Shown piece after piece: positions 1 to 7,619 of a stretch of DNA of 64,000 bases. Origin of the DNA: DASWOJ01 sp964242415 (GTDB lineage: Bacteria; Pseudomonadota; Alphaproteobacteria; Acetobacterales; Acetobacteraceae); assembly GCA_964242415.1 (NCBI GenBank), contig CAXTAT010000025.1, positions 1 to 64,000 of the forward strand. The letters run 5' to 3'. Both the position numbers and the translations under genes were made by a program. Numbering within the stretch: the stretch's first letter is position 1; each line of letters opens with the position of its first letter. The notes below the pieces were generated by a model that was given only the letters and a program-made list of their open reading frames with translations, was not told the origin of the DNA and ran no database searches.

Positions 1-269
1 GGGGCGGGGGGCGCTTCTGTAGGCTGCTGGGTGTTCGTGGCCTGCTGGGTGGGGTGGGCCACAGCTTGCGGAGCGGCCTGGGCGGCGGCTTGACCGTGCA
101 GGAAGCGGGCGAGGTCGGCACCCATGGTGATCAGATCGTGCAGGACTTGCTGGTAGCCATGCGCGTCCGCGTCGTGCGGGCCGGGGTCGTGCGGGCCGGG
201 GTCGTGCGGGCCGGGGTCGTGCGGGCCGGGGCCGTTGTAAAGTTCGGCAGGGATTGCTTGTGCAGGCAT
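1..269 (-). CDS. Partial hypothetical protein with PGPHD repeats
   Basis: An open frame starts with ATG at 269 and runs off the left edge of the window, so about 89 residues are visible and no stop is seen. It begins MPAQAIPAELYNG, then carries four consecutive five-residue repeats (Pro-Gly-Pro-His-Asp type) encoded by a perfect 15-bp DNA repeat, then a helix-like stretch (HGYQQVLHDLITMGADLARF) and a Gln/Ala/Pro/Thr-rich tail. Codons are mostly GC-ending as in neighbouring real genes, and a 5-aa repeat matching a 15-bp DNA unit keeps the frame open. No clear Shine-Dalgarno site precedes the ATG. I do not recognise the family; the function is unknown. Confidence 0.5.
   Translation of the reverse strand, partial: MPAQAIPAELYNGPGPHDPGPHDPGPHDPGPHDADAHGYQQVLHDLITMGADLARFLHGQAAAQAAPQAVAHPTQQATNTQQPTEAPPA
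171..230. repeat. Four perfect tandem copies of a 15-bp unit
   Basis: The unit GTCGTGCGGGCCGGG occurs four times back to back without a mismatch. The length is a multiple of three. On the minus strand it encodes a PGPHD-type pentapeptide repeat inside the partial gene at the window edge; on the plus strand it would encode VVRAG. Perfect identity points to recent slippage or gene conversion. Confidence 0.95.
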
Positions 270-984
270 GAACAGAACAAGAACATTGTTGAGACGTCAC
301 GTCAAGGCTGGCGTGGGCGGGTTCGTGCCGGGGCGGGGTTGGCTGAGCCGGCCGGCCTGGTCCCTGAAGGGATAGGTGTGCGGGACGGACTGGGTTGGCT
401 GACGAGCTTTACCTAGCTGGCGGCGGCCTGCGACGGGGGCGCGGCGGATGCGGGCGACGTTGACTGCGGCCTTGCCGAGGTGGACGCATGTCCGGGCCAA
501 GTCGTCTGGAAGCCAGGCAGACTTGCGCAGCCTGGCGCGCGGATGCCGGTGAGCGGAGCCAGGCTGCAGCAAGCCTGCTTAAAGGGAGTTATCGCTACTA
601 CTGCGGGTTTAGAGCATATGGCCAGAAACAATTCGAGGCACTCAGACGGCTTGCCTTGCAGAGGGACTGGGATGCTGCGCTGAAGAAATACCCTTTCCAA
701 TGGTCTTATGAGCGGCTTGCCCGCATGCGGCGTTTTGGAGTCGGTGTAATACCTATATCTGATGTTGCCGACGCTGCTACGGTCAACAAATCTGGAGGTG
801 TTCCATAACTTCATACAGACGTGGACCCATCACCCGCGGCTAGATGCGCCATCAAATGATTTCGCAACTGGAGATGGCGTTTATCATGCAATGACGACAT
901 TCGCATGCTTGCCCCCACCGTCTCAGCCCCGCTACGGTGCTGCTTCTGGCTGAGCAGCGGCCGGAGTGACGCAGGAAGTGTCCC
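270..984. other. Poorly coding gap between the edge gene and the TA pair
   Basis: This stretch has mixed base composition, clearly less GC-rich from about 580 to 900 than the surrounding sequence. It holds one weak plus-strand reading frame (488-808, listed separately). A competing minus-strand frame from a TTG codon at 572 to a stop at 297 is followed 27 bases later by the edge gene; it contains DDLARTCVHLGKAAVNVARI, which looks helical, but it has no good start. From 809 to 984 I see nothing beyond the ribosome-binding site of the antitoxin gene. Confidence 0.5.
488..808 (+). CDS. Doubtful small ORF, possible gene remnant
   Basis: An ATG at 488 is preceded by GAGGTGG at a reasonable distance and opens a 106-residue frame ending in TAA. 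The first 30 residues look like random high-GC translation, but the rest (for example YRYYCGFRAYGQKQFEALRR and later KKYPFQWSYERLARMRRFG) has the amino-acid balance of a real protein and lies in a lower-GC segment. It may be the tail of a decayed or transferred gene. I do not recognise a family. The overlapping minus-strand frame cannot be excluded. Confidence 0.25.
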   Translation: MSGPSRLEARQTCAAWRADAGERSQAAASLLKGSYRYYCGFRAYGQKQFEALRRLALQRDWDAALKKYPFQWSYERLARMRRFGVGVIPISDVADAATVNKSGGVP

Positions 985-1248
985 ATGCCCGACACCAGCA
1001 CCGTGGATGTCCTTATCCCCATCGAAGCTGGCGTGGCCTCTGCCCTGGACGACGCGGCGACGCGGGCGCTGGCCGGTCGCCTGGTCAGCCGCATGTTGCA
1101 GCCGGCCAGCGTCGAGCGCCTGTTCGACACAATGGACGCGATCTCGGCTGAGGCGGCGCGGCGCGGTCTGACCGACGAAATCCTCGATGAGGAACTCGCC
1201 GCCTACAACGCCGAGCGCCGAGAGCCGGACGCACTGCCTGGACCGTGA
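985..1248 (+). CDS. Type II toxin-antitoxin system, antitoxin
   Basis: This 87-residue acidic protein is the probable antitoxin of the PIN-domain toxin that follows. The start ATG has AGGAAG six bases upstream. The N-terminus (VDVLIPIEAGVASALDDAA) and the C-terminal ELAAYNAERR segment match the pattern of small antitoxins found before COG1569-type PIN toxins in alphaproteobacteria. Its TGA stop overlaps the ancestral GTG start of the toxin in the tetranucleotide GTGA (1245-1248), the usual coupling of such pairs. In the family, the antitoxin neutralises the toxin by direct binding and represses its own operon. Here the toxin frame is disrupted, so the antitoxin may be a lone survivor. The assignment rests on context and remembered family pattern. 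Confidence 0.75.
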   Translation: MPDTSTVDVLIPIEAGVASALDDAATRALAGRLVSRMLQPASVERLFDTMDAISAEAARRGLTDEILDEELAAYNAERREPDALPGP

Positions 1249-1668
1249 TCGTGTTTGATGCGTCCACGCTTGTCAGCGCCGCATTCCGCCGCCGCATTCC
1301 GCCGTGGTAGCGTGCCCGACCTCGCCGTGCGTCACGCCTTGCGAACGGACCGCATCGCTGTGTCGGAGCCGGTGATGGCCGAACTGCTCGACGTGCTGTA
1401 TCGGCCACGTCTGGCACGGTTCATCGACCTGCAGCTACGCGCCGACTTGTTGGGCCAGCTTGCCACGCTTGGTGCCGTCATTACGCCCAACGTGGCGGTG
1501 ACAGACTGCCGCGACCGAAAAGACGACAAGTACCTTGAGTTGGCTTTTGCAGCCAGGGCGGCGACCCTCGTCAGCAGCGACGACGACCTGCTCGTGCTGC
1601 ATCCCTGGCGTGGCATACGGATCTTGCGGCCAGCCGAGTACCTTGCGGAGGCGGAGGGACCGGGCTGA
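1245..1668 (+). pseudogene. PIN-domain (VapC/COG1569-like) toxin, frameshifted by a 13-bp duplication
   Basis: From the GTG at 1245, the frame reads VIVFDASTLVSAAFRR, the typical start of a PIN-domain RNase toxin with the first catalytic Asp in DAS. It then meets two abutting copies of a 13-bp unit (1278-1290 and 1291-1303), shifts frame and stops at TAG 1308. Deleting one copy restores a continuous protein: VSAAFRRGSVPDLAVRHAL and on to the stop at 1666-1668. The downstream part keeps PIN hallmarks: EPVMAELLDVL, then DCRDRKDDKYLELAFA, then LVSSDDDLLVL. A short in-frame TTG at 1255 could still express a version lacking the N-terminal DAS strand, but it would miss a metal ligand. I read it as a recently inactivated toxin. 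Confidence 0.85.
1278..1303. repeat. 13-bp perfect tandem duplication inside the toxin gene
   Basis: Two identical abutting copies of GCCGCATTCCGCC. Since 13 is not a multiple of three, the duplication shifts the toxin frame by one base. Loss of one copy by slippage would restore the gene. Confidence 0.95.
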
Positions 1669-1749
1669 GGGGTGGCGCACTGCCCCGCCCCGATCCGCTC
1701 TGGGCCAGCTTGCATCCATCCAGATTCGGACATGCATTCCCAGACCAAC

Positions 1750-3546
1750 TCATGCGCCGATCTCCTCCCGCATCACTTCCAACTCAAGCCACCGCTCCTC
1801 CGCGCCGGCCAGGTCCGCCTGCGCCTTGGTCAACGCTTCCGTCAGAGTCCGGAAGTCCGCCGGGTTCTTGCGGTATAGGTTCGGATCAGATAGCCGCCGC
1901 TGCAGCCGCGCGATCTCCGCCCCCAAGGCCTCGATCTGCTTTGGCAGCGTTTCCAGTGCGTGCTTGTCCTTGAAGGCCATCCGCCGTCCCGCGGCCGCGC
2001 GTTGCGGCAGCGGCTTCGGCCCACTCGCCTTGGCGCGCACCGCCGCCGCAACCGCCGGTGCCCCACGCTGGGCCAGCATGTCGCTGTAGCCCCCGGCATA
2101 CTCCACCCAGCGCCCGCTGCCCTCGGCCGCCAGGGTGCTGGTCACCGTGCGGTCCAGGAAGTCGCGGTCGTGGCTGACCAGCATGACCGTGCCGGGGTAG
2201 TCGGCCAGCATCTCCTGCAGCAGGTCCAGCGTTTCCAGGTCGAGGTCGTTCGTCGGCTCGTCGAGCACCAGCAGGTTGCTGGGCCGGGCCATGGCGACGG
2301 CCAGCATCAGCCGGCCGCGCTCGCCGCCCGATAGTACGCCGACCGGGGTGCGGGCCTGCTCGGGCTTGAACAGGAAGTCCTTCATGTAGCCGATCACGTG
2401 GCGGCGCTCGCCGCCGACCTGCACGGTGTCGCCGCCGCCGGCCGTCAGGGTGTCGGCCAAGGTGGCGTTCGGGTCCAGGGCGGCACGCTGCTGGTCCAGC
2501 GTGACCTCTGCCAGGTTGGTGCCGAGCTTGACTTCGCCGCTGTCGGGCTGGTCCACCCCTGTCAGCATTTTTAGCAGCGTCGTCTTGCCGGAGCCGTTGG
2601 GGCCGATGATGCCCAGCCGGTCGCCGCGCAGCACGCGCATGGTCAGGTCCTGGACGACCGGGACGCCGTCGAAGGTCCGGCTGACGTGCTCGGCGACTGC
2701 GACCAGCTTGCCTGATAGGTCGGCGTCGGAGGACACCAGGCGCAGGGGGGTGTCGCTGGTGCGCTGCTCGCGGCGTTTTTGGCGGAGGGTGCCCAGCTCG
2801 CCGAGGCGGCGGACGTTGCGCTTGCGGCGGGCGGTGACGCCGTAGCGCAGCCAGTCCTCCTCGCGGGCGATCTGGCGGCCTAGCTTGTGCTGGTCGCGCT
2901 CGGCTTGGTCTTCGACTTCCTCGCGCCAGGCCTCGAAGTGGGCGAAGCCGCGGTCGATGCGCCGGGTCACGCCGCCGTCTAGCCAGACTATGCTGCGGGA
3001 TAGCGTTTCCAGCAGGCGGCGGTCGTGGCTGATCAACACGAGGCCGGCGCGCAGGCTGTTCAGCTCGGCCTCCAGCCATTCGATGGCGGGGAGGTCTAGG
3101 TGGTTGGTGGGTTCGTCGAGCAACAGCAGGTCGGGGGATGGGGCTAGGGTGCGGGCCAGGGCGCAGCGGCGCTTCTCGCCGCCGGAGAGGTGGGCGGGGT
3201 CCTCGGCGCCGGTCATGCCGAGCTGGTCGAGCAGGGAACGGGCGCGGTAGGGGTCGTCGCCGGGTCCCATGCCGGCCTCGACGTAATCGAGGGTGGTGGG
3301 GAAGCCGGTGAGGTCCGGCTCCTGGGGGAGGTAGCGGACGGTGGCGCCGGGTTGGATGAAGCGGGTGCCGGAGTCGGCTTGCAGGAGGCCGGCGGCGATT
3401 TTCAGCAGGGTGGACTTGCCGGAGCCGTTGCGGCCGACGAGGCAGATGCGCTCGCCGGCGCCGACGCCGAGTTCGGCGCCGCGCAGGAGGGGGGCGGTGC
3501 CTAGGCTGAGGTGGATGTCTTGCAGGAGGAGGAGGGGCGGGGCCAT
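1750..3546 (-). CDS. uup: ABC-F family ATPase, Uup type
   Basis: This 598-residue cytosolic protein has two ABC ATPase domains and no membrane segments, the layout of ABC-F proteins. Domain 1 has Walker A GRNGSGKST (38-46), signature LSGGEK (near 120) and Walker B with LLLLDEPTNHLD (140-151). Domain 2 has Walker A IGPNGSGKTT (near 314-323), signature LSGGERGR (near 405-412) and LLVLDEPTNDLD (near 425-436). The linker is rich in charge (near 200-265). The C-terminal 80 residues form the coiled-coil typical of Uup. Family members act on the ribosome or on branched DNA; in E. coli loss of Uup raises transposon excision. The frame is open further upstream, but similarity begins at MAPPLLLLQDIHLSLG, so ATG 3546 is chosen although no strong Shine-Dalgarno site precedes it. 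It is transcribed away from the fic gene and convergent with the toxin-antitoxin pair. Confidence 0.9.
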   Translation of the reverse strand: MAPPLLLLQDIHLSLGTAPLLRGAELGVGAGERICLVGRNGSGKSTLLKIAAGLLQADSGTRFIQPGATVRYLPQEPDLTGFPTTLDYVEAGMGPGDDPYRARSLLDQLGMTGAEDPAHLSGGEKRRCALARTLAPSPDLLLLDEPTNHLDLPAIEWLEAELNSLRAGLVLISHDRRLLETLSRSIVWLDGGVTRRIDRGFAHFEAWREEVEDQAERDQHKLGRQIAREEDWLRYGVTARRKRNVRRLGELGTLRQKRREQRTSDTPLRLVSSDADLSGKLVAVAEHVSRTFDGVPVVQDLTMRVLRGDRLGIIGPNGSGKTTLLKMLTGVDQPDSGEVKLGTNLAEVTLDQQRAALDPNATLADTLTAGGGDTVQVGGERRHVIGYMKDFLFKPEQARTPVGVLSGGERGRLMLAVAMARPSNLLVLDEPTNDLDLETLDLLQEMLADYPGTVMLVSHDRDFLDRTVTSTLAAEGSGRWVEYAGGYSDMLAQRGAPAVAAAVRAKASGPKPLPQRAAAGRRMAFKDKHALETLPKQIEALGAEIARLQRRLSDPNLYRKNPADFRTLTEALTKAQADLAGAEERWLELEVMREEIGA

Positions 3547-3587
3547 GCGCTGGGTATGGGCGGGCGGTCGTTGCTGTGCAAGGCAGG

Positions 3588-3731
3588 GTGAGTTTGGGGC
3601 GGGGGCTTGGTACGTGGGTGCTGTATGACACGAACAACTTGCTGGCGGGGATCGTGGTAATGTCGCTGCTGGGGCCGGAGGTGGCCTGGGTGTTGGGGAG
3701 GTTGGAACGGTGGTTGCCGAGGTGGCGGTGA
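3588..3731 (+). CDS. Small hydrophobic ORF overlapping the fic start
   Basis: A GTG at 3588 opens a 47-codon frame whose TGA (3729-3731) shares a base with the ATG of fic in the string TGATG. The predicted peptide starts MSLGRGLGTWVLYDTNN, has a hydrophobic stretch (LLAGIVVMSLLGPEVAWVLG) and ends with a basic, Trp-rich tail (LERWLPRWR). AAGG lies four bases before the GTG, a weak ribosome site. The overlap suggests translational coupling with fic, but in sequence this GC-rich such an ORF can arise by chance. I recognise no family. Confidence 0.3.
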   Translation: MSLGRGLGTWVLYDTNNLLAGIVVMSLLGPEVAWVLGRLERWLPRWR

Positions 3732-4501
3732 TGGCGCTGGACGAGCTGGTCGCCGCCGTTGCTGCGAAGCGGGCGGAGGTGGATCGGTTGCGCCGGCAGA
3801 CGCCCGCGCGGTTGGGCAACTTCGATCACTCGCAGGACCTTGAGCTGACCTACACCTCGAACGCCATCGAGGGGAACACGCTGACGGCGGCGGAAACGAC
3901 GCTGGTCATCGAGCAAGGCATCATGGTGGGCGGCAAGCCGTTGCGCGATCACCTTGAGGCCGTCGACCATTATGACGCTATCCGCTATGTGCGCGACATT
4001 GCCCGGCAGGCTGCGCCTGTCACCGAGATGGACGTGCGCGCGCTGCACCGCTTGGTGATGCTGCGGTCGGACCCGGACATCGCCGGACGCTATGCCGATC
4101 AGGGCCGCTACGTGCTGACCGATGCCGGCCGCCATAGCTTTCCGTCCCCGGCCGAGGTGCCGGCGCTGATGGGCGATCTTTCGGCCTGGCTGCGTGCGTC
4201 ACTGGATACGCCGGATACGGCGTTCACGGCGCATCGGCGCCTTGTGGACATCCATCCGTTCAATGACGGGAACGGACGCACTGCACGGCTGCTGATGAAC
4301 CTTGTGCTGATCCGCGGCGGCTACCCTCCGGTGGCAATCGGCCCGCGAGACCGGCCGGCCTACATCGCCGCGTTGCAGGCGGCGCAGGCCGGGGATGGGG
4401 CTGACACTTTCAACGAGCTGCTTTATGCGCGCCTTGACGCGACTTTAGCAGAGTACTTGGACGCGCATCGTATTGCGCTACCTAGCCCGCCTTTGTCCTA
4501 G
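3731..4501 (+). CDS. Fic family protein, class II (self-inhibited)
   Basis: This 256-residue protein has the complete Fic motif HPFNDGNGRTAR (175-186), including the catalytic His and the two Arg residues that bind nucleotide phosphates. Members usually transfer AMP from ATP to a Tyr, Ser or Thr of a target protein. The N-terminal helix contains SNAIEGN (43-49), matching the inhibitory motif (S/T)xxxE(G/N); its Glu is expected to block productive ATP binding, so a separate antitoxin is not needed. The region EQGIMVGGKPLRDHLEA is typical of this subfamily. The ATG at 3731 has GAGGTGG nine bases upstream and gives the usual N-terminus; a GTG at 3710 is possible. The target protein is unknown. 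The gene is followed by a low-GC gap. Confidence 0.88.
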   Translation: MALDELVAAVAAKRAEVDRLRRQTPARLGNFDHSQDLELTYTSNAIEGNTLTAAETTLVIEQGIMVGGKPLRDHLEAVDHYDAIRYVRDIARQAAPVTEMDVRALHRLVMLRSDPDIAGRYADQGRYVLTDAGRHSFPSPAEVPALMGDLSAWLRASLDTPDTAFTAHRRLVDIHPFNDGNGRTARLLMNLVLIRGGYPPVAIGPRDRPAYIAALQAAQAGDGADTFNELLYARLDATLAEYLDAHRIALPSPPLS

Positions 4502-4920
4502 TTAGCCCCTAAACGCTTGATACCATCGTGGCCACGCTTCGACCGCTGAGATGATTGGGGCAGACACGGCTATCGGCATCTTCGTATTGAAGGTGGCTGA
4601 CCTGCGTGACGATTGTTAGGTGGCGTCACTTACGTTTCTGGCATAGGATTTGGATGGCGGTTCATTAAGATGCGAGTGTCATGAGCTTTGTGCCGGCTGC
4701 TGTTTTCATTTGTTTGTTTTGCTAATTGTTCTTCTGCCATTCGTAGCGTGGTTCAAGTTTTGCATGAGGCATCTCGACGAGAAAGGGAAAAGAGAGGCTT
4801 GCAGAAACACGATTGGCAACTTGATGGTCGATATTCTTGCAGACTTCCCGTCGTGGCTGCTCCGGTAACTGGTCGAGCAAGCGTTCCCGGACACATCTGC
4901 GATGGGCGACCCGTTCGGCC
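4502..4920. other. Low-GC gap after fic
   Basis: About 420 bases noticeably richer in A and T than the rest of the window, especially 4600-4860. The only candidate inside is a small hydrophobic frame (4650-4868, listed separately). No tRNA, hairpin terminator or repeat was recognised. The compositional dip is compatible with transferred or decayed sequence next to fic. Confidence 0.5.
4650..4868 (+). CDS. Doubtful small membrane protein ORF
   Basis: A TTG at 4650 opens a 72-residue frame ending in TAA. Residues 18-37 or so (FHLFVLLIVLLPFVAWFKF) are strongly hydrophobic like a single membrane helix, with four Cys just before and a charged segment (RHLDEKGKREACR) after. No clear ribosome-binding site is seen and the start codon is weak. 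Composition differs from neighbouring genes. No family recognised. Confidence 0.25.
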   Translation: MDGGSLRCECHELCAGCCFHLFVLLIVLLPFVAWFKFCMRHLDEKGKREACRNTIGNLMVDILADFPSWLLR

Positions 4921-5997
4921 TCAGCCCTGATTTCCACCCCGAACCGCCTCGCAAACCGCCCGCGTCACCTCCGCTGTCGTCGCCGTGCCGCCCAAGTCGG
5001 GCGTCACCACACCTGCCGCGCATACCGCCTCCACCGCCCGCATCAACAGCGCCGCCGCGTCGGTTTCCCCCAAGTGGTCCAGCATCATCGAAGCCGTCCA
5101 GAACGTCGCCACTGGGTTTGCGATCCCCTTGCCCGTGATGTCGAACGCGCTGCCGTGGATCGGCTCGAACATGCTGGGAAACCGCCGTTCCGGGTCGATG
5201 TTGCCGGTTGGGGCGATGCCCAGGCTGCCGGCCAGCGCCGCCGCCAGGTCGGATAGGATGTCGGCGTGCAGGTTGGTGGCGACTACGGTGTCGATGCTCC
5301 CGGGCTTGCGCACCATGCGGGTGGTCATGGCGTCCACCAGCTCCTTGTCCCAGGCCACGTCGGGGTAGTCCTGCGCCACCAGTGCCGCCACCTCGTCCCA
5401 GAACACCATGCCGTGCCGCTGCGCGTTGGACTTCGTTACCACCGTCAGCAGCTTGCGCGGACGGCGGCGGGCTGCGTCGAAGGCGTAGCGCATTATGCGT
5501 TCCACGCCGCGGCGGGTGAAGATGGCGGTTTCGGTCGCCACTTCCTCGGGGAAGCCGCGGTGGGCGCGTCCGCCGTGGCCGGCATACTCTCCCTCGCTGT
5601 TCTCCCGCACGATCAGCCAGTCCAGGTCGCCGGGGCCGATGCCGCGCAGCGGGCTTTGCACGCCGGGGAGGATGCGGGTGGGGCGGACGTTGGCATACTG
5701 GTCGAACCCCTGGCAGATCGGCAGCCGGAGGCCCCATAGCGTTACGTGGTCGGGGATGTCCGGGGCGCCCACCGCGCCGAACAGGATGGCGTCCACCGAA
5801 CGCAGCCGGTCCAGCCCATCGGCCGGCATCAGCGCGCCGGTGCGGCGATAGCGGTCGGAGCCCCAATCTAGGTCCTCCACCTCAAGACGGAACCTGCCGT
5901 CTCGCGCTGCCACTGCGTCCAGCGCCTCCAGGCCGGCGGCCACCACCTCCGGGCCGATGCCGTCGGCGGGGATGGAGGCGATCCTGTGATGGCGCAT
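4921..5997 (-). CDS. Tartrate/malate-type dehydrogenase of the isocitrate/isopropylmalate dehydrogenase family
   Basis: A 358-residue NAD-dependent beta-decarboxylating dehydrogenase. DGIGPEV (12-18), RENSEGEYAG (131-140), TKSN (188-191), the Asp residues of HADILSDLAA (244-253) and the adenine-binding loop HGSAFDITGKG (281-291) are all present. The pattern GAVGAPDIPDHVTLWGLRLPICQGFDQYANVRP is that of tartrate dehydrogenase/D-malate dehydrogenase (TtuC/DmlA type) rather than LeuB. Such enzymes act on tartrate, D-malate and related 2-hydroxyacids in the cytosol. The gene is divergent from the ABC importer genes, with 117 bases between starts that should hold both promoters. The exact substrate cannot be told from sequence. 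Confidence 0.85.
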   Translation of the reverse strand: MRHHRIASIPADGIGPEVVAAGLEALDAVAARDGRFRLEVEDLDWGSDRYRRTGALMPADGLDRLRSVDAILFGAVGAPDIPDHVTLWGLRLPICQGFDQYANVRPTRILPGVQSPLRGIGPGDLDWLIVRENSEGEYAGHGGRAHRGFPEEVATETAIFTRRGVERIMRYAFDAARRRPRKLLTVVTKSNAQRHGMVFWDEVAALVAQDYPDVAWDKELVDAMTTRMVRKPGSIDTVVATNLHADILSDLAAALAGSLGIAPTGNIDPERRFPSMFEPIHGSAFDITGKGIANPVATFWTASMMLDHLGETDAAALLMRAVEAVCAAGVVTPDLGGTATTAEVTRAVCEAVRGGNQG

Positions 5998-6114
5998 GGC
6001 CGGTGTCCCGCAGTGTTCCCGCCCGGTGTAGCCCCGTCCGCGCCGGCGGGCTACCCGGCTTGCACCCCGGCACCGGGACCGTCAGTCTGGCGTATGACCG
6101 AGCGGAGCCAGCCT

Positions 6115-7617
6115 ATGCGACGAAGCCTCCTTGCCGCCGCATGTGCCGTGCTGCTGACCCAGGCTGCCGCGGCGCAGAGCCTGCGCGTGGCGTTGCGGGA
6201 GGACCCGGACATCCTCGATCCGACGCTGGCGCGCACCTATGTCGGGCGCATCGTGTTCGCCGGGCTGTGCGATAAGCTGTTCGACATCAACGAGAAGCTG
6301 GAGATCGTGCCGCAGCTCGCCACGGGGTATGAGTGGGCGGACCCGGTGACCTTGGTGATCCACCTGCGCGCCGGGGTGAAGTTCCACGATGGCACTGACC
6401 TCGACGCCGCGGCGGTGAAGTACACCCTGGAGCGGCACCTGACGATGCAGGGCAGCTTCCGGCGCAGCGAGCTGAATGCGATGGACCGGGTGGAGGCCGT
6501 TGATCCCATGACCGTGCGCATCGTGCTGAAGACGCCGTCCTCGCCGTTCCTGGCGCAGTTGGCCGACCGCGCCGGCATGATCGTGTCGCCCAAGGCGGCG
6601 GAGGCGGCGGGCAAGGACTTCGGCCTGCATCCCGTGTGCGCGGGGCCGTTTCAGTTTGCCGAGCGCGTGCCGCAGGACCGCATCGTGCTCAAGCGGTTTC
6701 CCGGCTATTGGGATGCCGGGGCGGTCAGGCTGGACCAGGTGGTGTACCAGCCGATCCCCGACAGTTCGATCCGGCTGGCGAACCTGCAGGCGGGCAGCGT
6801 CGATCTCGTTGAGTACATCCTGCCGACCGACGTGGATGCCGTACGCAGGGATAAGCGGCTGCGGCTGGTGGTGTCCGACTCCTTGGGTTACCAGGGCATC
6901 ACGTTCAACGTCGCCAACGGGCCGCGGTCGAAGGCGCCGATCACCGCCGATGCGCGGGTCCGCAAGGCGTTCGAGCTGTCGCTGGACCGGGATGCGCTGG
7001 TGCAGGTCGTATATAACGGGCTGTTCACGCCGACTGCGCAGGCGATATCGCCCAGCAGCCCGTACTTCGATCCCGCCGTGAAGCCGCCGGGCCGGGATGT
7101 CGAGAAGGCGAAGGCGCTGCTGAAGCAGGCCGGCGTGACCCTGCCGGTGCCGGTTGCGCTGACGGTGCCGAACAACCCGGACCTGCGCCAGGCGGGGGAG
7201 GTCATGCAGTCGATGGCGGCCGAGGCTGGCTTCGATGTGAAGATCACCGCGATGGAGTTCGCCTCGTCGCTGGAGGCGGAGTCGCGCGGGGATTATGAGG
7301 GCTACATGCTGGCCTGGTCGGGCCGGGTCGATCCCGATGGCAACCTGTACAGCTTCATCCACACCGGGGGGGCGCTGAACACCGGCAAGTACTCCAATGC
7401 GTCGGTGGACAAGGACCTGGACGACGCCCGCCTGACCGCCGACCTGGCCAAGCGCCGCGGCCTGTATGACGCCATGTGGCAGCCTGCCGCGCAGGACCTG
7501 CCGATCCTGTACCTGTGGACGCAGAAGAACGTCGTCGGCATGTCCGCCAAGGTGGAGGGGTTCCGCCCGGTGCCGGACGGCATGATCCGCCTGCAGGGCC
7601 TTAGCTTGGCGAAGTAG
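6115..7617 (+). CDS. ABC transporter substrate-binding protein (SBP_bac_5, DppA/OppA family)
   Basis: A 500-residue periplasmic binding protein. The N-terminus MRRSLLAAACAVLLTQAAAA is a Sec signal peptide with a likely cleavage before QSLRVAL. The mature part has the family hallmarks: DPDILDPTLARTYVGRIV, GYEWADPVTLVIHLRAGVKFHDG and YQGITFNVANGP. Members bind di/oligopeptides, opines, nickel or other ligands for import. The chosen ATG at 6115 places the signal peptide first; an upstream ATG at 6094 would add seven residues. Two permease genes follow at once (2-base gap, then ATGA overlap), so the three form an operon. No lipobox Cys is seen. Confidence 0.9.
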   Translation: MRRSLLAAACAVLLTQAAAAQSLRVALREDPDILDPTLARTYVGRIVFAGLCDKLFDINEKLEIVPQLATGYEWADPVTLVIHLRAGVKFHDGTDLDAAAVKYTLERHLTMQGSFRRSELNAMDRVEAVDPMTVRIVLKTPSSPFLAQLADRAGMIVSPKAAEAAGKDFGLHPVCAGPFQFAERVPQDRIVLKRFPGYWDAGAVRLDQVVYQPIPDSSIRLANLQAGSVDLVEYILPTDVDAVRRDKRLRLVVSDSLGYQGITFNVANGPRSKAPITADARVRKAFELSLDRDALVQVVYNGLFTPTAQAISPSSPYFDPAVKPPGRDVEKAKALLKQAGVTLPVPVALTVPNNPDLRQAGEVMQSMAAEAGFDVKITAMEFASSLEAESRGDYEGYMLAWSGRVDPDGNLYSFIHTGGALNTGKYSNASVDKDLDDARLTADLAKRRGLYDAMWQPAAQDLPILYLWTQKNVVGMSAKVEGFRPVPDGMIRLQGLSLAK

Positions 7618-7619
7618 CC

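Noticed and set aside
297..572. Minus-strand ORF upstream of the edge gene
   Set aside because: Starts only with TTG and overlaps a plus-strand candidate; evidence is too thin to call it a gene.
1886..4135. Long Arg/Pro/His-rich minus-strand frame across uup and fic
   Set aside because: It overlaps two well-supported genes and has the composition of an out-of-frame reading of GC-rich DNA.
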